Shown here: positions 27,348 through 36,631 of the stretch, one piece after another | Position numbering within the stretch: the first letter of the stretch is position 1 | Layout: the number at the start of each line of letters is the position of its first letter | From: UBA4874 sp002399435 | GTDB taxonomy: Bacteria; Bacillota; Clostridia; Caldicoprobacterales; DTU083 | NCBI GenBank assembly: GCA_036823195.1 | Contig: DAISGI010000007.1 | Location: 14,832-78,831 of the forward strand | Direction of reading: 5' to 3' | Length of the DNA stretch: 64,000 nt | The notes under the pieces: generated by a model | What the model saw: only the letters and a program-made list of their open reading frames with translations | Databases searched by the model: none | What the model was told of the DNA's origin: nothing | Position numbers and translations under genes: made by a program

Positions 27348-28400
27348 ATGAAGGGATATGGAGTATTATCTTTGAATCAGCCCGGATGGATTGAAAAGGA
27401 GAAACCGAAGTGTGGCCCGCTGGACGCGCTTGTCCATCCAATTGTATTGGCACCGTGTTCTTCGGATGTCCATGTGATGCACGGCGGTTTTGGAGAAAAT
27501 AAAAATTTGATTTTAGGTCACGAAGCAGTCGGAAAAGTGGTTGAAACCGGCAGTCTCGTGAAGAAGTTCAAGGAGGGCGACACCGTTGTGGTACCCTGCA
27601 CCACACCCAACTGGCTCGCAGAGAATGTACAGGGAGAATATACCGCGCATGATGAGGGCCTGATGGCCAGTTTTAAATTCCTGGGCTCCAAAGACGGGAC
27701 CTTTGCCGAGTATTTTCATGTAAATGATGCGGATGCCAACCTCGTGAATCTTCCGGAAGGCGTATCTCCGGAAGCGGCCGTTATGACAGTGGATATGATG
27801 TCCACCGGCTTTCATGGCGTGGAGAATGCCAACATACAGTTCGGCGATACCGTTGTGGTCATTGGAATCGGACCCGTTGGACTGATGGCCGTGGCAGGTA
27901 CGAAGCTGAAGGGAGCCGGCAGGATCCTGGCCATTGGGACCCGTCCGAATTGCGTCAAAGTGGCGAAGGAATACGGAGCAACGGATATTGTGAGCTATAA
28001 AAACGGCGATACCGTAAAGCAGATATTGGATATGACAGGCGGAGGCGCCGACTGCGTCATTATCGCAGGCGGGAATCAGGATACCTTCCGGCAGGCAGTG
28101 GACATGACAAAGCCCGGCGGATATATTTCCAATATAAACTTCTTCGATATGAAGGATACCCTTTCCATGCCCGCTTTTTCCTGGGGGCTGGGAATGGCTG
28201 ATAAAACCATACGCGGCGGATTCTGCCCGGGTGGTGCGCGGAGAATACGCAAAATGCTGGAAATCGTCAAATACGGCCGCGTGGATACTACAAAACTGAT
28301 TACCCATCGTTTCAATGGGTTTGAAAAGATCGAAGACGCTTTCCATATGATGGACGAAAAGCCCAGGGATTTGATTAAGCCCGTCGTTTTTGTGGACTGA
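27348..28400 (+). CDS. NADP-dependent secondary alcohol dehydrogenase (zinc type)
   Basis: 350-aa medium-chain dehydrogenase close in layout to the isopropanol dehydrogenases of Clostridium beijerinckii and Thermoanaerobacter brockii. The catalytic zinc ligands expected in that family are C37, H58 and D149. The nucleotide loop GIGPVG is followed by GTRPNC and a downstream Tyr, the pattern that confers NADPH preference. It reduces small ketones or oxidises secondary alcohols. ATG at 27348 is preceded by GGAGG. It is transcribed divergently from adhE, from a promoter with a Rex-like operator, and is followed by two terminators. Confidence 0.92.
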   Translation: MKGYGVLSLNQPGWIEKEKPKCGPLDALVHPIVLAPCSSDVHVMHGGFGENKNLILGHEAVGKVVETGSLVKKFKEGDTVVVPCTTPNWLAENVQGEYTAHDEGLMASFKFLGSKDGTFAEYFHVNDADANLVNLPEGVSPEAAVMTVDMMSTGFHGVENANIQFGDTVVVIGIGPVGLMAVAGTKLKGAGRILAIGTRPNCVKVAKEYGATDIVSYKNGDTVKQILDMTGGGADCVIIAGGNQDTFRQAVDMTKPGGYISNINFFDMKDTLSMPAFSWGLGMADKTIRGGFCPGGARRIRKMLEIVKYGRVDTTKLITHRFNGFEKIEDAFHMMDEKPRDLIKPVVFVD

Positions 28401-28418
28401 TAAGTGTAAAAAGGAGAA

Positions 28419-28440
28419 GTGGATGCTGCATCCGCTTTTA
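28419..28440 (+). terminator. first terminator after the secondary alcohol dehydrogenase
   Basis: AGTGGATG pairs with CATCCGCT across a 3-nt loop and is followed by TTT. It lies 18 bp after the stop codon. Confidence 0.55.
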
Positions 28441-28500
28441 TGACGTCCGCTGCCATATGAAAGTATGGATTTCAAAACAATTGGAGAATAGACAGCCGAA

Positions 28501-28533
28501 AAGGATACGGAGATTCCTCTGTATCTTTTTTTG
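28501..28533 (+). terminator. second terminator after the secondary alcohol dehydrogenase
   Basis: GATACGGAG (28504-28512) pairs with CTCTGTATC (28517-28525) with one G-U pair, followed by seven T residues. Confidence 0.75.
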
Positions 28534-28608
28534 CCCTTTGTATCTTTTTTCACCTTTTGAAACTTGTAAAGGATCAGGTAAAATAGTATACTGATCTCAA
28601 TAAATGGT

Positions 28609-28854
28609 TTGGTTATAATTTCATTGGATTTATTGCCTGTTTTACGGATTTCCATGAAAGGACCGGTAAGGAAAAATGTACTTGCCGCCCTAAATATAAA
28701 AGTCCGGCATGTTGATGTGGCTCCCGGGGAGGAAGAATGGATCAGGATCTGTTTCAAGGTGGTATATCCGCCGGCTCTGGATAGAAAGTCCCTCATAGGT
28801 GAATTATATGGGCTGGATGCTGTCATGCTGACCGAAGAAGACGACGCTATTTGA
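28609..28854 (+). pseudogene. possible gene fragment, about 80 aa, unknown
   Basis: A frame opening at a weak TTG encodes a short hydrophobic stretch and then a soluble segment (ALNIKVRHVDVAPGEEEW … LDRKSLIGELYGLDAV). The layout, a membrane helix followed by a small ACT-like domain, is what the end of a larger membrane protein such as an MgtC-type protein might look like, so it may be a 3' remnant. There is no convincing ribosome site. It ends just before the M42 peptidase cluster. Identity is uncertain. Confidence 0.3.
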
Positions 28855-28875
28855 AGGACAAAGGAGGCTGAAAGG

Positions 28876-29928
28876 TTGAAGGAATTTCTTGCGGAATTGA
28901 TGGACCTGCCTGGTGTATCCGGGCAGGAGGAAGAAGTGGCAAAGCGTATCGCCGGAGAGTTCTCCGGATATTGTGATGAGGTCCGTACGGATCGGTTTTT
29001 CAATGTTTATGGAATCAAAAAAGGCAGGGCATCCGGGGGAAATCCTGTACCGAGGGTAATGCTGGCGGCCCATATGGATGAAGTCGCCCTTATGGTGCGG
29101 GATATTGATGAAAACGGATTTTTAAAGGTTACCAAAGTGGGCGGTGTGGATCAGCGGATCCTGCTTGCCCAGGAAGTAACGGTTTATGGCAGGGAAAAGC
29201 TTCATGGTGTGGTTACAACGGTGCCGCCCCACCTTCAGGAAACCGGCGACACCCGCAAAGTTGTGAAAATGAAAGACCTGAGCGTGGATGTGGGTTACTG
29301 TGCCGAAAAGGTGCGGGAGCTGGTCCGGATCGGGGATTTGATTACCTTCTGCAATCCGATGGTTTCCATGCAGGGATCCATGGTGAACGGCAAATCCATT
29401 GACGATCGCGCCGGTGTCGCCATGCTGAAGGGGGTTTTGCAGGAGCTGGACAGCCTTTCGTTTGAGGCGGAGGTCTGTGCCGTGGCGACGGTCCAGGAAG
29501 AGGTTGGTGCCAGAGGCGCCATGCTCAGTGCCTTTCAGGCAGAGCCGGATATCGGGATAGCCATTGATGTGACGCATGGGGAAACCCCGGACGCTTCTCC
29601 GGATGATACCTATTCCATGGAAAAGGGTATTGTGATCTGCAAAGGGCCCAATATGCATCCCGGTTTAACAGAGAGAATACTGGAGACCGCACGGGAATAC
29701 GGCATCGATTGCCAGATCAGTACCTGCGCGCGTCCGACGGGAACGGATGCCCGGTCCATACAGGTTTCCCGCGCAGGTGTTCCTTCGATTCTCGTGGAAA
29801 TCCCGTTGCGCTACATGCATACAACGGTGGAGACCCTGAATCTGGATCACTTGAAAATGGGGGCCAGGCTTATTGCACTATTTATTGCCTCATTGAAGGA
29901 GGGATGGCAGGAATGGTTGAAGTATTGA
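28876..29928 (+). CDS. M42-family metallo-aminopeptidase, first of three
   Basis: 350-aa cytoplasmic dinuclear-metal peptidase of the FrvX/YsdC/TET group, which trims peptides to amino acids inside large tetrahedral assemblies. Metal and catalytic residues are visible: His and Asp in AAHMDEV, the bridging Asp in SIDDRAG, catalytic Glu pair in TVQEEVG, Asp in AIDVTHG, and C-terminal His in RYMHTTVE. TTG start at 28876 follows AGGAGG. The next homologue begins inside its 3' end. Confidence 0.88.
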   Translation: MKEFLAELMDLPGVSGQEEEVAKRIAGEFSGYCDEVRTDRFFNVYGIKKGRASGGNPVPRVMLAAHMDEVALMVRDIDENGFLKVTKVGGVDQRILLAQEVTVYGREKLHGVVTTVPPHLQETGDTRKVVKMKDLSVDVGYCAEKVRELVRIGDLITFCNPMVSMQGSMVNGKSIDDRAGVAMLKGVLQELDSLSFEAEVCAVATVQEEVGARGAMLSAFQAEPDIGIAIDVTHGETPDASPDDTYSMEKGIVICKGPNMHPGLTERILETAREYGIDCQISTCARPTGTDARSIQVSRAGVPSILVEIPLRYMHTTVETLNLDHLKMGARLIALFIASLKEGWQEWLKY

Positions 29929-30932
29929 AACGTCTGACGGAGGCCAGAGGCGTCTCCGGAAATGAAAATGAGGTCCGGGCCATCATCCTGGAGTTGGCGG
30001 CGCAAACCGGCGCCCGGGTGTCCGTGGACCGGATGGGCAATGTTCTTGCGGAAAAGGCCGGCCGGCCGGGCAGTAAAAAAATCATGCTGGAGGCCCATAT
30101 GGACGAAGTGGGCTTTCTGATCTCAGGCATTCTCGACAATGGCATGCTGAGGTTCAAAACCATTGGCAGCATCGATCAGCGCCTTTTGCTGTCCAAAAGG
30201 GTATTGATCGGGGAAAGCCGGATTCCCGGCGTTATCGGCGTGAAGGCGATTCATCTGCAGGAACCGGAGGAACGGGACAAGGTCTTCCCGCAAAAACAGA
30301 TGTATATGGATATCGGCACTTTTTGCAGGGAAGAAACGGAGGAGTTGGTTGAGGTCGGGGATTATGCCTCCTTTGACAGCCGGTTTGTCCGGTTCGGGGA
30401 CAACAAGGTCAAGGCAAAGTCGCTGGATGACCGTGTCGGCTGCGGGATTTTACTGGAGCTTCTGAAGGAAACCCATGATTTTGACATGGTAGCCTGCTTT
30501 TCGGTGCAGGAGGAGATCGGACTGCGGGGAGCGAAGGTGGCTGCCTGGCATATACAGCCGGATCTGGCCATATCCCTGGAAGGGACCACCTGTGCGGATA
30601 TTCCCGATGTACCCGATCATATGCAGACCACCCGGCAGGGCAAAGGGCCGGCGATCTCCTTTATGGACAACAGTTCCATTTCCGACAGAGGGCTGTTCCG
30701 CCGGATGGTGGAGACGGCGGAGAGCCATTCCATTCCTTATCAGATAAAGGAAAATGTCGCCGGCGGCAATGACGCAGGCTGCATTCAGAAATCCAGGGGC
30801 GGGGTCCCGACGCTGGTAGTGTCTGTTCCCTGCCGCTATATCCATTCTCCGTCCTCAGTGATGGATCTGAAGGATTATTCCGATACCCTCCGGCTGATGA
30901 AAGAATTTTTGAAAGGATGTGAAACCAGATGA
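29913..30932 (+). CDS. M42-family metallo-aminopeptidase, second of three
   Basis: 339-aa paralogue of the preceding gene. Motifs: EAHMDEV, SLDDRVG, SVQEEIG, then SLEGTTC where Glu replaces the Asp seen in the first paralogue, and RYIHSP. The Asp/Glu difference at this metal position is known to separate M42 enzymes with different specificity. ATG at 29913 has AGGAGG 10 bp upstream; an ATG at 29904 is too near that site. It overlaps the first gene by 16 bp and the third by 4 bp, so all three should be co-translated. Confidence 0.88.
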   Translation: MVEVLKRLTEARGVSGNENEVRAIILELAAQTGARVSVDRMGNVLAEKAGRPGSKKIMLEAHMDEVGFLISGILDNGMLRFKTIGSIDQRLLLSKRVLIGESRIPGVIGVKAIHLQEPEERDKVFPQKQMYMDIGTFCREETEELVEVGDYASFDSRFVRFGDNKVKAKSLDDRVGCGILLELLKETHDFDMVACFSVQEEIGLRGAKVAAWHIQPDLAISLEGTTCADIPDVPDHMQTTRQGKGPAISFMDNSSISDRGLFRRMVETAESHSIPYQIKENVAGGNDAGCIQKSRGGVPTLVVSVPCRYIHSPSSVMDLKDYSDTLRLMKEFLKGCETR

Positions 30933-31915
30933 AGGAATTGCTGGCGAACCTGACGGGAATTTATGGCCCTTCAGGCAATGAACAGAGGATCCGGGAGGCC
31001 ATTGAAAACGAGATCCGGGATACCGTGGATGAAATACATACAGACGCTCTGGGCAACCTGATTGCGGTGAAAAAAGGATCCGGCAAAAAAATCATGCTGG
31101 CAGCCCATATGGACCAGATCGGGCTGATTGTAACCAATATTGACGAAAACGGTTTTCTGCGTTTTACCAATGTGGGAGGGGTTTCACCGTTTAACCTGAT
31201 TCACAGGAGAGTGATCTTCGGAAATGGAACAGCCGGAACGGTGGGCTATGAAACCGAAATGGAGGACATGAAGAGCCTGAAGCGGAACCGGATGTTTATC
31301 GATATCGGAGCCGGCAGCCGGGAAGAAGCACGGAAATGCGTAAATATCGGCGATGTGGCGGCTTATTACGCACCCATGGCGGAATGCAACGGGCGATACT
31401 TCGGCTGTTCCATGGATAACCGGGCCGGCTGTGCCGTATTGGTGGAAGCCATCAAGGCGGTGAAGCAGTCTCCCAATGAACTGGTTTATGTGTTCAGCGT
31501 ACAGGAGGAAGTGGGCCTGAGAGGAGCCAGGACGGCAGCGTATTCCGTCGTTCCCGACATTGCCATCGCACTGGATGTGACTCCCACAGGCGACACGCCG
31601 AAAACCGTCCCGTCCGCGATCCGGCTGGGAGCCGGTCCGGCGATCAAGGTCATGGATTCGTCCATCATCGCCCATCCCATGGTGAAGGAGCTTATGATCC
31701 GCAGAGCGGAGGAGGCAGGGATTGCCTATCAGCTGGAAGTCCTGACGGCCGGTGGCACCGATTCCGGAGCCATTCATCTGTCCCGGGAAGGCGTTCCTTC
31801 CGGCGTACTCTCCGTCCCCTGCCGGTATGTCCACAGCCCCCATGAAATGGTGGACAGCGGCGATCTGGAGCATTCCGTTGAATTGTTGGTAAAAATACTG
31901 GAAAAGGGAATATAA
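30929..31915 (+). CDS. M42-family metallo-aminopeptidase, third of three
   Basis: 328-aa M42 peptidase with AAHMDQI, SMDNRAG, SVQEEVG, ALDVTPTG and RYVHSP motifs, so all metal ligands are present. The start overlaps the preceding stop by 4 bp (ATGA). Divergence between the three paralogues is high enough that they look functionally distinct rather than freshly duplicated. In archaea different TET peptidases can build mixed complexes; a similar heteromer here is an inference. Confidence 0.88.
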   Translation: MKELLANLTGIYGPSGNEQRIREAIENEIRDTVDEIHTDALGNLIAVKKGSGKKIMLAAHMDQIGLIVTNIDENGFLRFTNVGGVSPFNLIHRRVIFGNGTAGTVGYETEMEDMKSLKRNRMFIDIGAGSREEARKCVNIGDVAAYYAPMAECNGRYFGCSMDNRAGCAVLVEAIKAVKQSPNELVYVFSVQEEVGLRGARTAAYSVVPDIAIALDVTPTGDTPKTVPSAIRLGAGPAIKVMDSSIIAHPMVKELMIRRAEEAGIAYQLEVLTAGGTDSGAIHLSREGVPSGVLSVPCRYVHSPHEMVDSGDLEHSVELLVKILEKGI

Positions 31916-32011
31916 AAGTTCCGGTATGGACGTCCTGCCGGATTCCTTCCGGAGCCGACCAGCCAATCATACAATTGGATGCAGATAAATGTGTACGATA
32001 TTGGCCCTTTG

Positions 32012-32048
32012 TCCGGCAATGCCGTTAAGCCGGATGGAGGCTTTTTTT
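32012..32048 (+). terminator. candidate terminator after the M42 cluster
   Basis: TCCGGC (32012-32017) pairs with GCCGGA (32029-32034), and a shorter AAGCC/GGCTT stem ends in seven T residues. About 100 bp after the third M42 gene and just before the repressor promoter. Confidence 0.5.
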
Positions 32049-32068
32049 ATAAATATTTTTAAAACCTC

Positions 32069-32097
32069 TTGACATTACAGACGCAATGCTGTAGTCT
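32069..32097 (+). promoter_or_regulatory. repressor promoter with overlapping palindrome
   Basis: TTGACA (32069-32074) and TAGTCT (32092-32097) are 17 bp apart. TACAG (32076-32080) and CTGTA (32089-32093) form an inverted repeat inside the spacer and -10. BlaI/MecI/CopY repressors bind TACA/TGTA palindromes over their own promoters, so autoregulation is likely. Confidence 0.55.
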
Positions 32098-32243
32098 GAA
32101 TGAGACGGCAGCATTGTGGACGGGAATAAGGGCTACTGAGCCGCCGGGCAGCTGGCAGGAATACGATGTCCGGAGCTGCAGGGATCCAGTGACAACAGGA
32201 TTGCAGTGCCGGGAACGAACAATGGAAAACGGGAGGAAAGAGA

Positions 32244-32621
32244 ATGAGCAAATATCCAAATCTGTCGGAAGCCGACAGCATCATAATGGAGATTCTGTGG
32301 AGGGATGGGGAGCGCACCAGTGCTTCCATACAGAAAGAAGTGGAAGGCAAGCTTCACTGGTCCCGTCAGACGGTACGGACCTATCTGGCCCGGCTGATGG
32401 ACAAGGGCCTTGTGGAGACAAAGGAAATAAAGAAGCGGCTGTACCATTACTGCCCGGCCGTTTCCAGGGAGGAGTATGCTGCGGACAAGGCAGGCAGCGT
32501 GCTGAACAAATACTATGGTTCCGTGTCCGATATGGTTGCCGGTATTGTCCAGAGCGAACAACTTTCCGATGAGGAGCTGGACGATCTGGAGGAGATGATC
32601 CGGGAGCTTCGCAAAAAGTAG
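32244..32621 (+). CDS. BlaI/MecI/CopY-family transcriptional repressor
   Basis: 125-aa winged-helix repressor. The N-terminal ~75 residues have the family pattern (LSEADSIIMEILW … SRQTVRTYLARLMDKGLV) and the C-terminal helices provide the dimer and protease-cleavage region. Family members are usually inactivated by a BlaR1/MecR1-type membrane protease-sensor encoded next door, or by copper in CopY; no CxC copper motif is seen here. The gene ends 24 bp before a 100-N gap, so a partner sensor may be missing from the assembly. ATG start follows GGAGGAAAGAGA. Confidence 0.88.
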   Translation: MSKYPNLSEADSIIMEILWRDGERTSASIQKEVEGKLHWSRQTVRTYLARLMDKGLVETKEIKKRLYHYCPAVSREEYAADKAGSVLNKYYGSVSDMVAGIVQSEQLSDEELDDLEEMIRELRKK

Positions 32622-32645
32622 AGGACATCGATGCCTTGTGCGATA

Positions 32646-32745
32646 NNNNNNNNNNNNNNNNNNNNNNNNNNNNNNNNNNNNNNNNNNNNNNNNNNNNNNN
32701 NNNNNNNNNNNNNNNNNNNNNNNNNNNNNNNNNNNNNNNNNNNNN
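32646..32745. other. assembly gap (100 N)
   Basis: One hundred N between the repressor gene and the sugar-binding lipoprotein gene. The flanks share no sequence, unlike the other two gaps, so real sequence of unknown length is missing. A BlaR1-like sensor or the transporter promoter could lie here. Confidence 0.9.
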
Positions 32746-32838
32746 GATTAAGATGGAATGAGATAAGGAAAAAAGAATCCCGAAAACGGGCAAAGTACAA
32801 ATGACAACCAATAAAAGGCAATAAGAGGAGGAAAGAAT

Positions 32839-34464
32839 ATGAAAAGAGGAAAGCAGGCGCTTGCCTGGGTGCTTTCCCTATGCCTGGCTTGTGTGTTGTC
32901 ATCTTGTACAGGGAATCAGGCCCCGCAGCCAAAACCTGCCGGAACTTCGTCCGTTACCGATCCCAAACAAGGCAATGCGGACGCATCAAAGGAGGGTAAT
33001 GGAAAATCCGAAAAGCCGGTCAAAATGTCCATGTATTATTCGGACAATGCGACTTTGCCTTTCAAGGAAGACTGGCTCACCGTTCAAACCATTGAAAAAA
33101 AGTACAACGCGGATATTAAGTGGGAGATTATCCCTATTGCGGATTACACCACCAAGGTTTCCCTGGCTTTGAATACAGGAACCAACGCACCGGATGTAAT
33201 CCTGTATTCCAGCACCACCGGAGAAAATGCATCACTGGCGCTGAACGGCGCCATTGTACCCATCAGCGACTATTCCAAGTGGACGCCGAGTTTCAATGAA
33301 ACCGTGAAAAAGCTTGGCCTGCAGGAAGATGTGGATATGCTGAATCTGAAGGATGGCAAACGTTATTATCTGCCGTCCCTTTACGACCTTCCATTTTATG
33401 ACGGCGGCCTGATCCTCAGGGACGACTATCTGGCGAAAAAAGGGCTGCAGGATCCGGTGACCTATGAGGATCTGTATGAAATCCTGAAATCCTATAAGCA
33501 GGACAATCCATCCTCCTATCCGCTGACCATTCTTTCCGGCCCCCGGGTACTGTATCGTATGACCATGCCCGCCTGGGGCATCAGCTTGCATAAGAATTCC
33601 TCATCCGGCAGCAATGTGCTGAGCTGGGACTATGGCAAGAAGGAATATTTCGCAGGTGCGGTCAGTGAAAAGTATCGGGAGTATATGCGATTCTTTACAA
33701 AGTTGTACAAAGAAGGCCTCCTGGATCCGGAAATGGCGGATCCCATTGATGCTGACAAGTGGAACCAGAAGCTGGCCACAGGCGCTTCCATGGCTACATA
33801 TGCCTATTATGACCAGATCGGCGGCGTGGAGGCAGCCAGTGAAATCAAAGGCTTCTCCCTGAACATGTATCCTGCTCTGGAGGGTCCCGCCGGTGCCCAC
33901 CATCAGCCAAAGAGCAAAACCGGAACGGGTATCCTGTTTCCGTCCGCCACGGCAAAGCGTGATGATTTTGAACGTGTGGTGCGGACCGTGGATGCCATGT
34001 TCTTTTCGGAAGAGGCTGCAAAGATCTGGTGCATCGGGGTGGAAGGAAAAACATACACCATGAACGGTGACGAGATTGTTTATCCGGAGGAGATCACCAC
34101 GGCAAAGGATGGTGTGTATAAATACATGCAGATTCAGTATGGTGCCGGCAGCGATGTGACGCAGAAAGTCTGGATCAACAAGCGGGAGATGAGCAAATAC
34201 GACGACAATTACCGCGCCATCAACGAAAAAATCAACAAAATGAAAGATGTCATTCAGTATATTCCGCCTACGCCGCTGTTTGACGATTTGACTGCGGAAG
34301 AGGCTGCCAGTCTGCAGACGCCGCTGGCAGATGCCTTTGAACGCTGGAATGATGCATTCCTCACCGGTGCAAAGAGCATAGAAGGAGACTGGGATACCTA
34401 TGTTGCCGAGATGGAGACATTGAAGATCAGGGAATTCTGCAGGATGTACAATGACAACAAGTAA
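32839..34464 (+). CDS. extracellular solute-binding lipoprotein (LplA-like)
   Basis: 541-aa secreted lipoprotein that captures a sugar or oligosaccharide for the adjacent permeases. The signal peptide (residues 1-22) ends in the lipobox LSSC with Cys24 as lipidation site, followed by a low-complexity Pro/Ser/Asp/Lys linker. The mature part matches large type-1 solute-binding proteins that pair with LplB/YtcP permeases. Start ATG follows GAGGAGGAAAG. No ATPase gene is adjacent, as is usual for these Firmicutes importers, which share an MsmK-type ATPase. The substrate is not deducible. Confidence 0.88.
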   Translation: MKRGKQALAWVLSLCLACVLSSCTGNQAPQPKPAGTSSVTDPKQGNADASKEGNGKSEKPVKMSMYYSDNATLPFKEDWLTVQTIEKKYNADIKWEIIPIADYTTKVSLALNTGTNAPDVILYSSTTGENASLALNGAIVPISDYSKWTPSFNETVKKLGLQEDVDMLNLKDGKRYYLPSLYDLPFYDGGLILRDDYLAKKGLQDPVTYEDLYEILKSYKQDNPSSYPLTILSGPRVLYRMTMPAWGISLHKNSSSGSNVLSWDYGKKEYFAGAVSEKYREYMRFFTKLYKEGLLDPEMADPIDADKWNQKLATGASMATYAYYDQIGGVEAASEIKGFSLNMYPALEGPAGAHHQPKSKTGTGILFPSATAKRDDFERVVRTVDAMFFSEEAAKIWCIGVEGKTYTMNGDEIVYPEEITTAKDGVYKYMQIQYGAGSDVTQKVWINKREMSKYDDNYRAINEKINKMKDVIQYIPPTPLFDDLTAEEAASLQTPLADAFERWNDAFLTGAKSIEGDWDTYVAEMETLKIREFCRMYNDNK

Positions 34465-34508
34465 ATAAGGTTGGGAAATGATTCAGGATCGGGAAAGGAG
34501 GAGCGGCT

Positions 34509-35426
34509 ATGCACAAGAAGGAAACCTTCCGTGCGCATTTTCATAAATACTGGTCTCTTTATGCAATGATGATCCTTCCCATGGCGTATTTTACTTTGTT
34601 TAAATATCTGCCCATGTTTGGAAATATTCTGGCATTTCGCCGATATCGGCCCGGTATGGGCGCCTTTGGCACCGGCTGGGTGGGATCTCACTATTTCCAG
34701 CGCTTTTTTCGGGATCCCGCTTTCTGGGGGGCCCTTGAAAATACGTTCCTGCTTTCCATTTGTAATCTGGTCATCAATTTTCCCCTCCCCATTTTATTTG
34801 CTCTTTTATTGAATGAGTTGCCTGGGGGGAAGTTCAAAAAGACGGTGCAGACCGTCAGCTATATGCCGAGATTCATTTCCACGGTTGTGGTAATTGCCAT
34901 ACTGCATGAGATTCTGTCCCCTTCCGGAGGCTTATTGAATCGGCTTTTGGGAAGTGCGTTTGGATGGAATCCCATCTATTTCGTCAATGAGCCGAAATAT
35001 TTCCGGGCCATCTATGTGCTGACAGGCAGTTGGCAATTTACCGGTTGGACGGCCATTATTTATCTGGCTGCCATTACAAATATTAACAGCGACCTGTATG
35101 AAGCCGCCGAGATGGACGGTGCCTCCCGGTTTCAGAAAATGAGGCATGTAACGATTCCTTCCATCATGCCCACCATCATGGTGATGCTGATTCTGCAGAT
35201 CGGGCACATGCTCAGCCTGGGCTTTGAAAAGGTCCTGCTGCTTTATACGCCGGCCAATTCCAATGTCAGCGACATTCTGGACACTTTGGTCTATCGGACC
35301 GGGCTGATGAATCAGAACTACTCCTATGCGGCAGCCATCGGGCTTTTTTCCGGCCTGATCGGCCTGATCCTGGTCAGCACCGCCAATGCGGTCAGCCGGA
35401 AGGCCACCGGCGATTCCATATACTGA
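34509..35426 (+). CDS. sugar ABC transporter permease (LplB-like)
   Basis: 305-aa integral membrane protein with six predicted helices and the EAA loop EAAEMDGASRFQKM near residue 200 that contacts the ATPase. It belongs to the binding-protein-dependent permease family with LplB. ATG follows AAAGGAGGAG. Forms a heterodimer with the next permease. Confidence 0.9.
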   Translation: MHKKETFRAHFHKYWSLYAMMILPMAYFTLFKYLPMFGNILAFRRYRPGMGAFGTGWVGSHYFQRFFRDPAFWGALENTFLLSICNLVINFPLPILFALLLNELPGGKFKKTVQTVSYMPRFISTVVVIAILHEILSPSGGLLNRLLGSAFGWNPIYFVNEPKYFRAIYVLTGSWQFTGWTAIIYLAAITNINSDLYEAAEMDGASRFQKMRHVTIPSIMPTIMVMLILQIGHMLSLGFEKVLLLYTPANSNVSDILDTLVYRTGLMNQNYSYAAAIGLFSGLIGLILVSTANAVSRKATGDSIY

Positions 35427-35439
35427 GGAGGGCAGGGAT

Positions 35440-36357
35440 ATGCAGATGGCAAAGGGAGAAAGGGAAATGCACAAGTCAGGCAGACTATCGAAGGCCGGGA
35501 ATCGGAAGTGGTTCACATGGCTAGATACAGTGATTTACCTTGTAATGATACTGACGCTGCTGATCTGCATCCTGCCGTTTGTGTATATGCTGGCGCTTTC
35601 CTTTTCCAGCCCCAGGGCTATCATGAATTTTCGGGTCTCGTTCTGGCCGGTGGGATTCCAGGCGGAGTCCTACCGACAGATTTTCCGTTATCCGCAGTTT
35701 TTTCACGCCTATGGGAATACCTTTCTTTATACCCTGGCAGGGACAGGCATTGCTCTGGCCATGACCATTCTGTTTGCCTATCCCCTTTCCAAAACCTTTC
35801 TGCGCGGCAACAAAATCTTCATGAAAATTGTTGTCTTCTCCATGTTTTTCAATGGCGGGCTGATTCCGACCTATTTAATCATTTCCAACCTGCATCTGAC
35901 GGGTACCCGCTGGGCCATGCTCCTGCCGTTTGCCATCAGTCCCTTTAATCTAATCATCCTGATCAATTTCTTCAAGGGAATTCCGGCGGAAATTGAAGAC
36001 GCCGCCAGGATCGACGGCCTGGGATATTTCGGCATCCTGTGCCGGATTGTTCTGCCGCTGTCCACATCCGCACTGGCTACCATCGGCCTGTATTATGCCG
36101 TATTTTTCTGGAACGACTGGTTTAACAGCTTGATTTATCTGAACACTGAGCAATACCCGGTTATGCTGTTTCTGCGCAATATCGTACAGGGAACAGCCAT
36201 GGTGGCGGATGGAGCAGGCTCCGCTGACCGCAGCAGTCTGGGCATTTCCGTGAAATCCGCTGTTATTATCGTTTCCACACTGCCCATCATCCTGCTGTAT
36301 CCCATGCTGCAGCGCTTTTTCATTGCGGGATTGACCGTAGGGTCGTTGAAGGGGTAG
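35440..36357 (+). CDS. sugar ABC transporter permease (YtcP/LplC-like)
   Basis: 305-aa permease with six helices and the EAA loop EDAARIDGLGYFGI near residue 190. It is the standard partner of LplB-type permeases. ATG at 35440 was chosen because GAGGAGGG lies just upstream; an upstream in-frame ATG at 35386 lies inside the previous gene and lacks a site. The 274 bp after it (36358-36631) show no gene or convincing terminator. Confidence 0.9.
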   Translation: MQMAKGEREMHKSGRLSKAGNRKWFTWLDTVIYLVMILTLLICILPFVYMLALSFSSPRAIMNFRVSFWPVGFQAESYRQIFRYPQFFHAYGNTFLYTLAGTGIALAMTILFAYPLSKTFLRGNKIFMKIVVFSMFFNGGLIPTYLIISNLHLTGTRWAMLLPFAISPFNLIILINFFKGIPAEIEDAARIDGLGYFGILCRIVLPLSTSALATIGLYYAVFFWNDWFNSLIYLNTEQYPVMLFLRNIVQGTAMVADGAGSADRSSLGISVKSAVIIVSTLPIILLYPMLQRFFIAGLTVGSLKG

Positions 36358-36631
36358 GCATTTGGTGAAAGCACCATGCGGTTTCCGGTACTCTCCTGGG
36401 ATTCATATCTGTCTGGCTGCTATATCGCATCAATGGAGTAATCTGGTGTATTCAGCCCGGGCGTCTGCAATGTGCGTAAAAAATACGGGAACGGTTTTTA
36501 CTCCTGCTTCCGTTAAAGAGTCCTGATTCTTTTCCCGGATCCCTTTCTTTTAGCCGCAGTCTGCGGTAGAATAAGGAAAACAGATATTTAAAAAATTGTA
36601 CAGATGCTATATTGGGATTGGGGGAGAGGGA

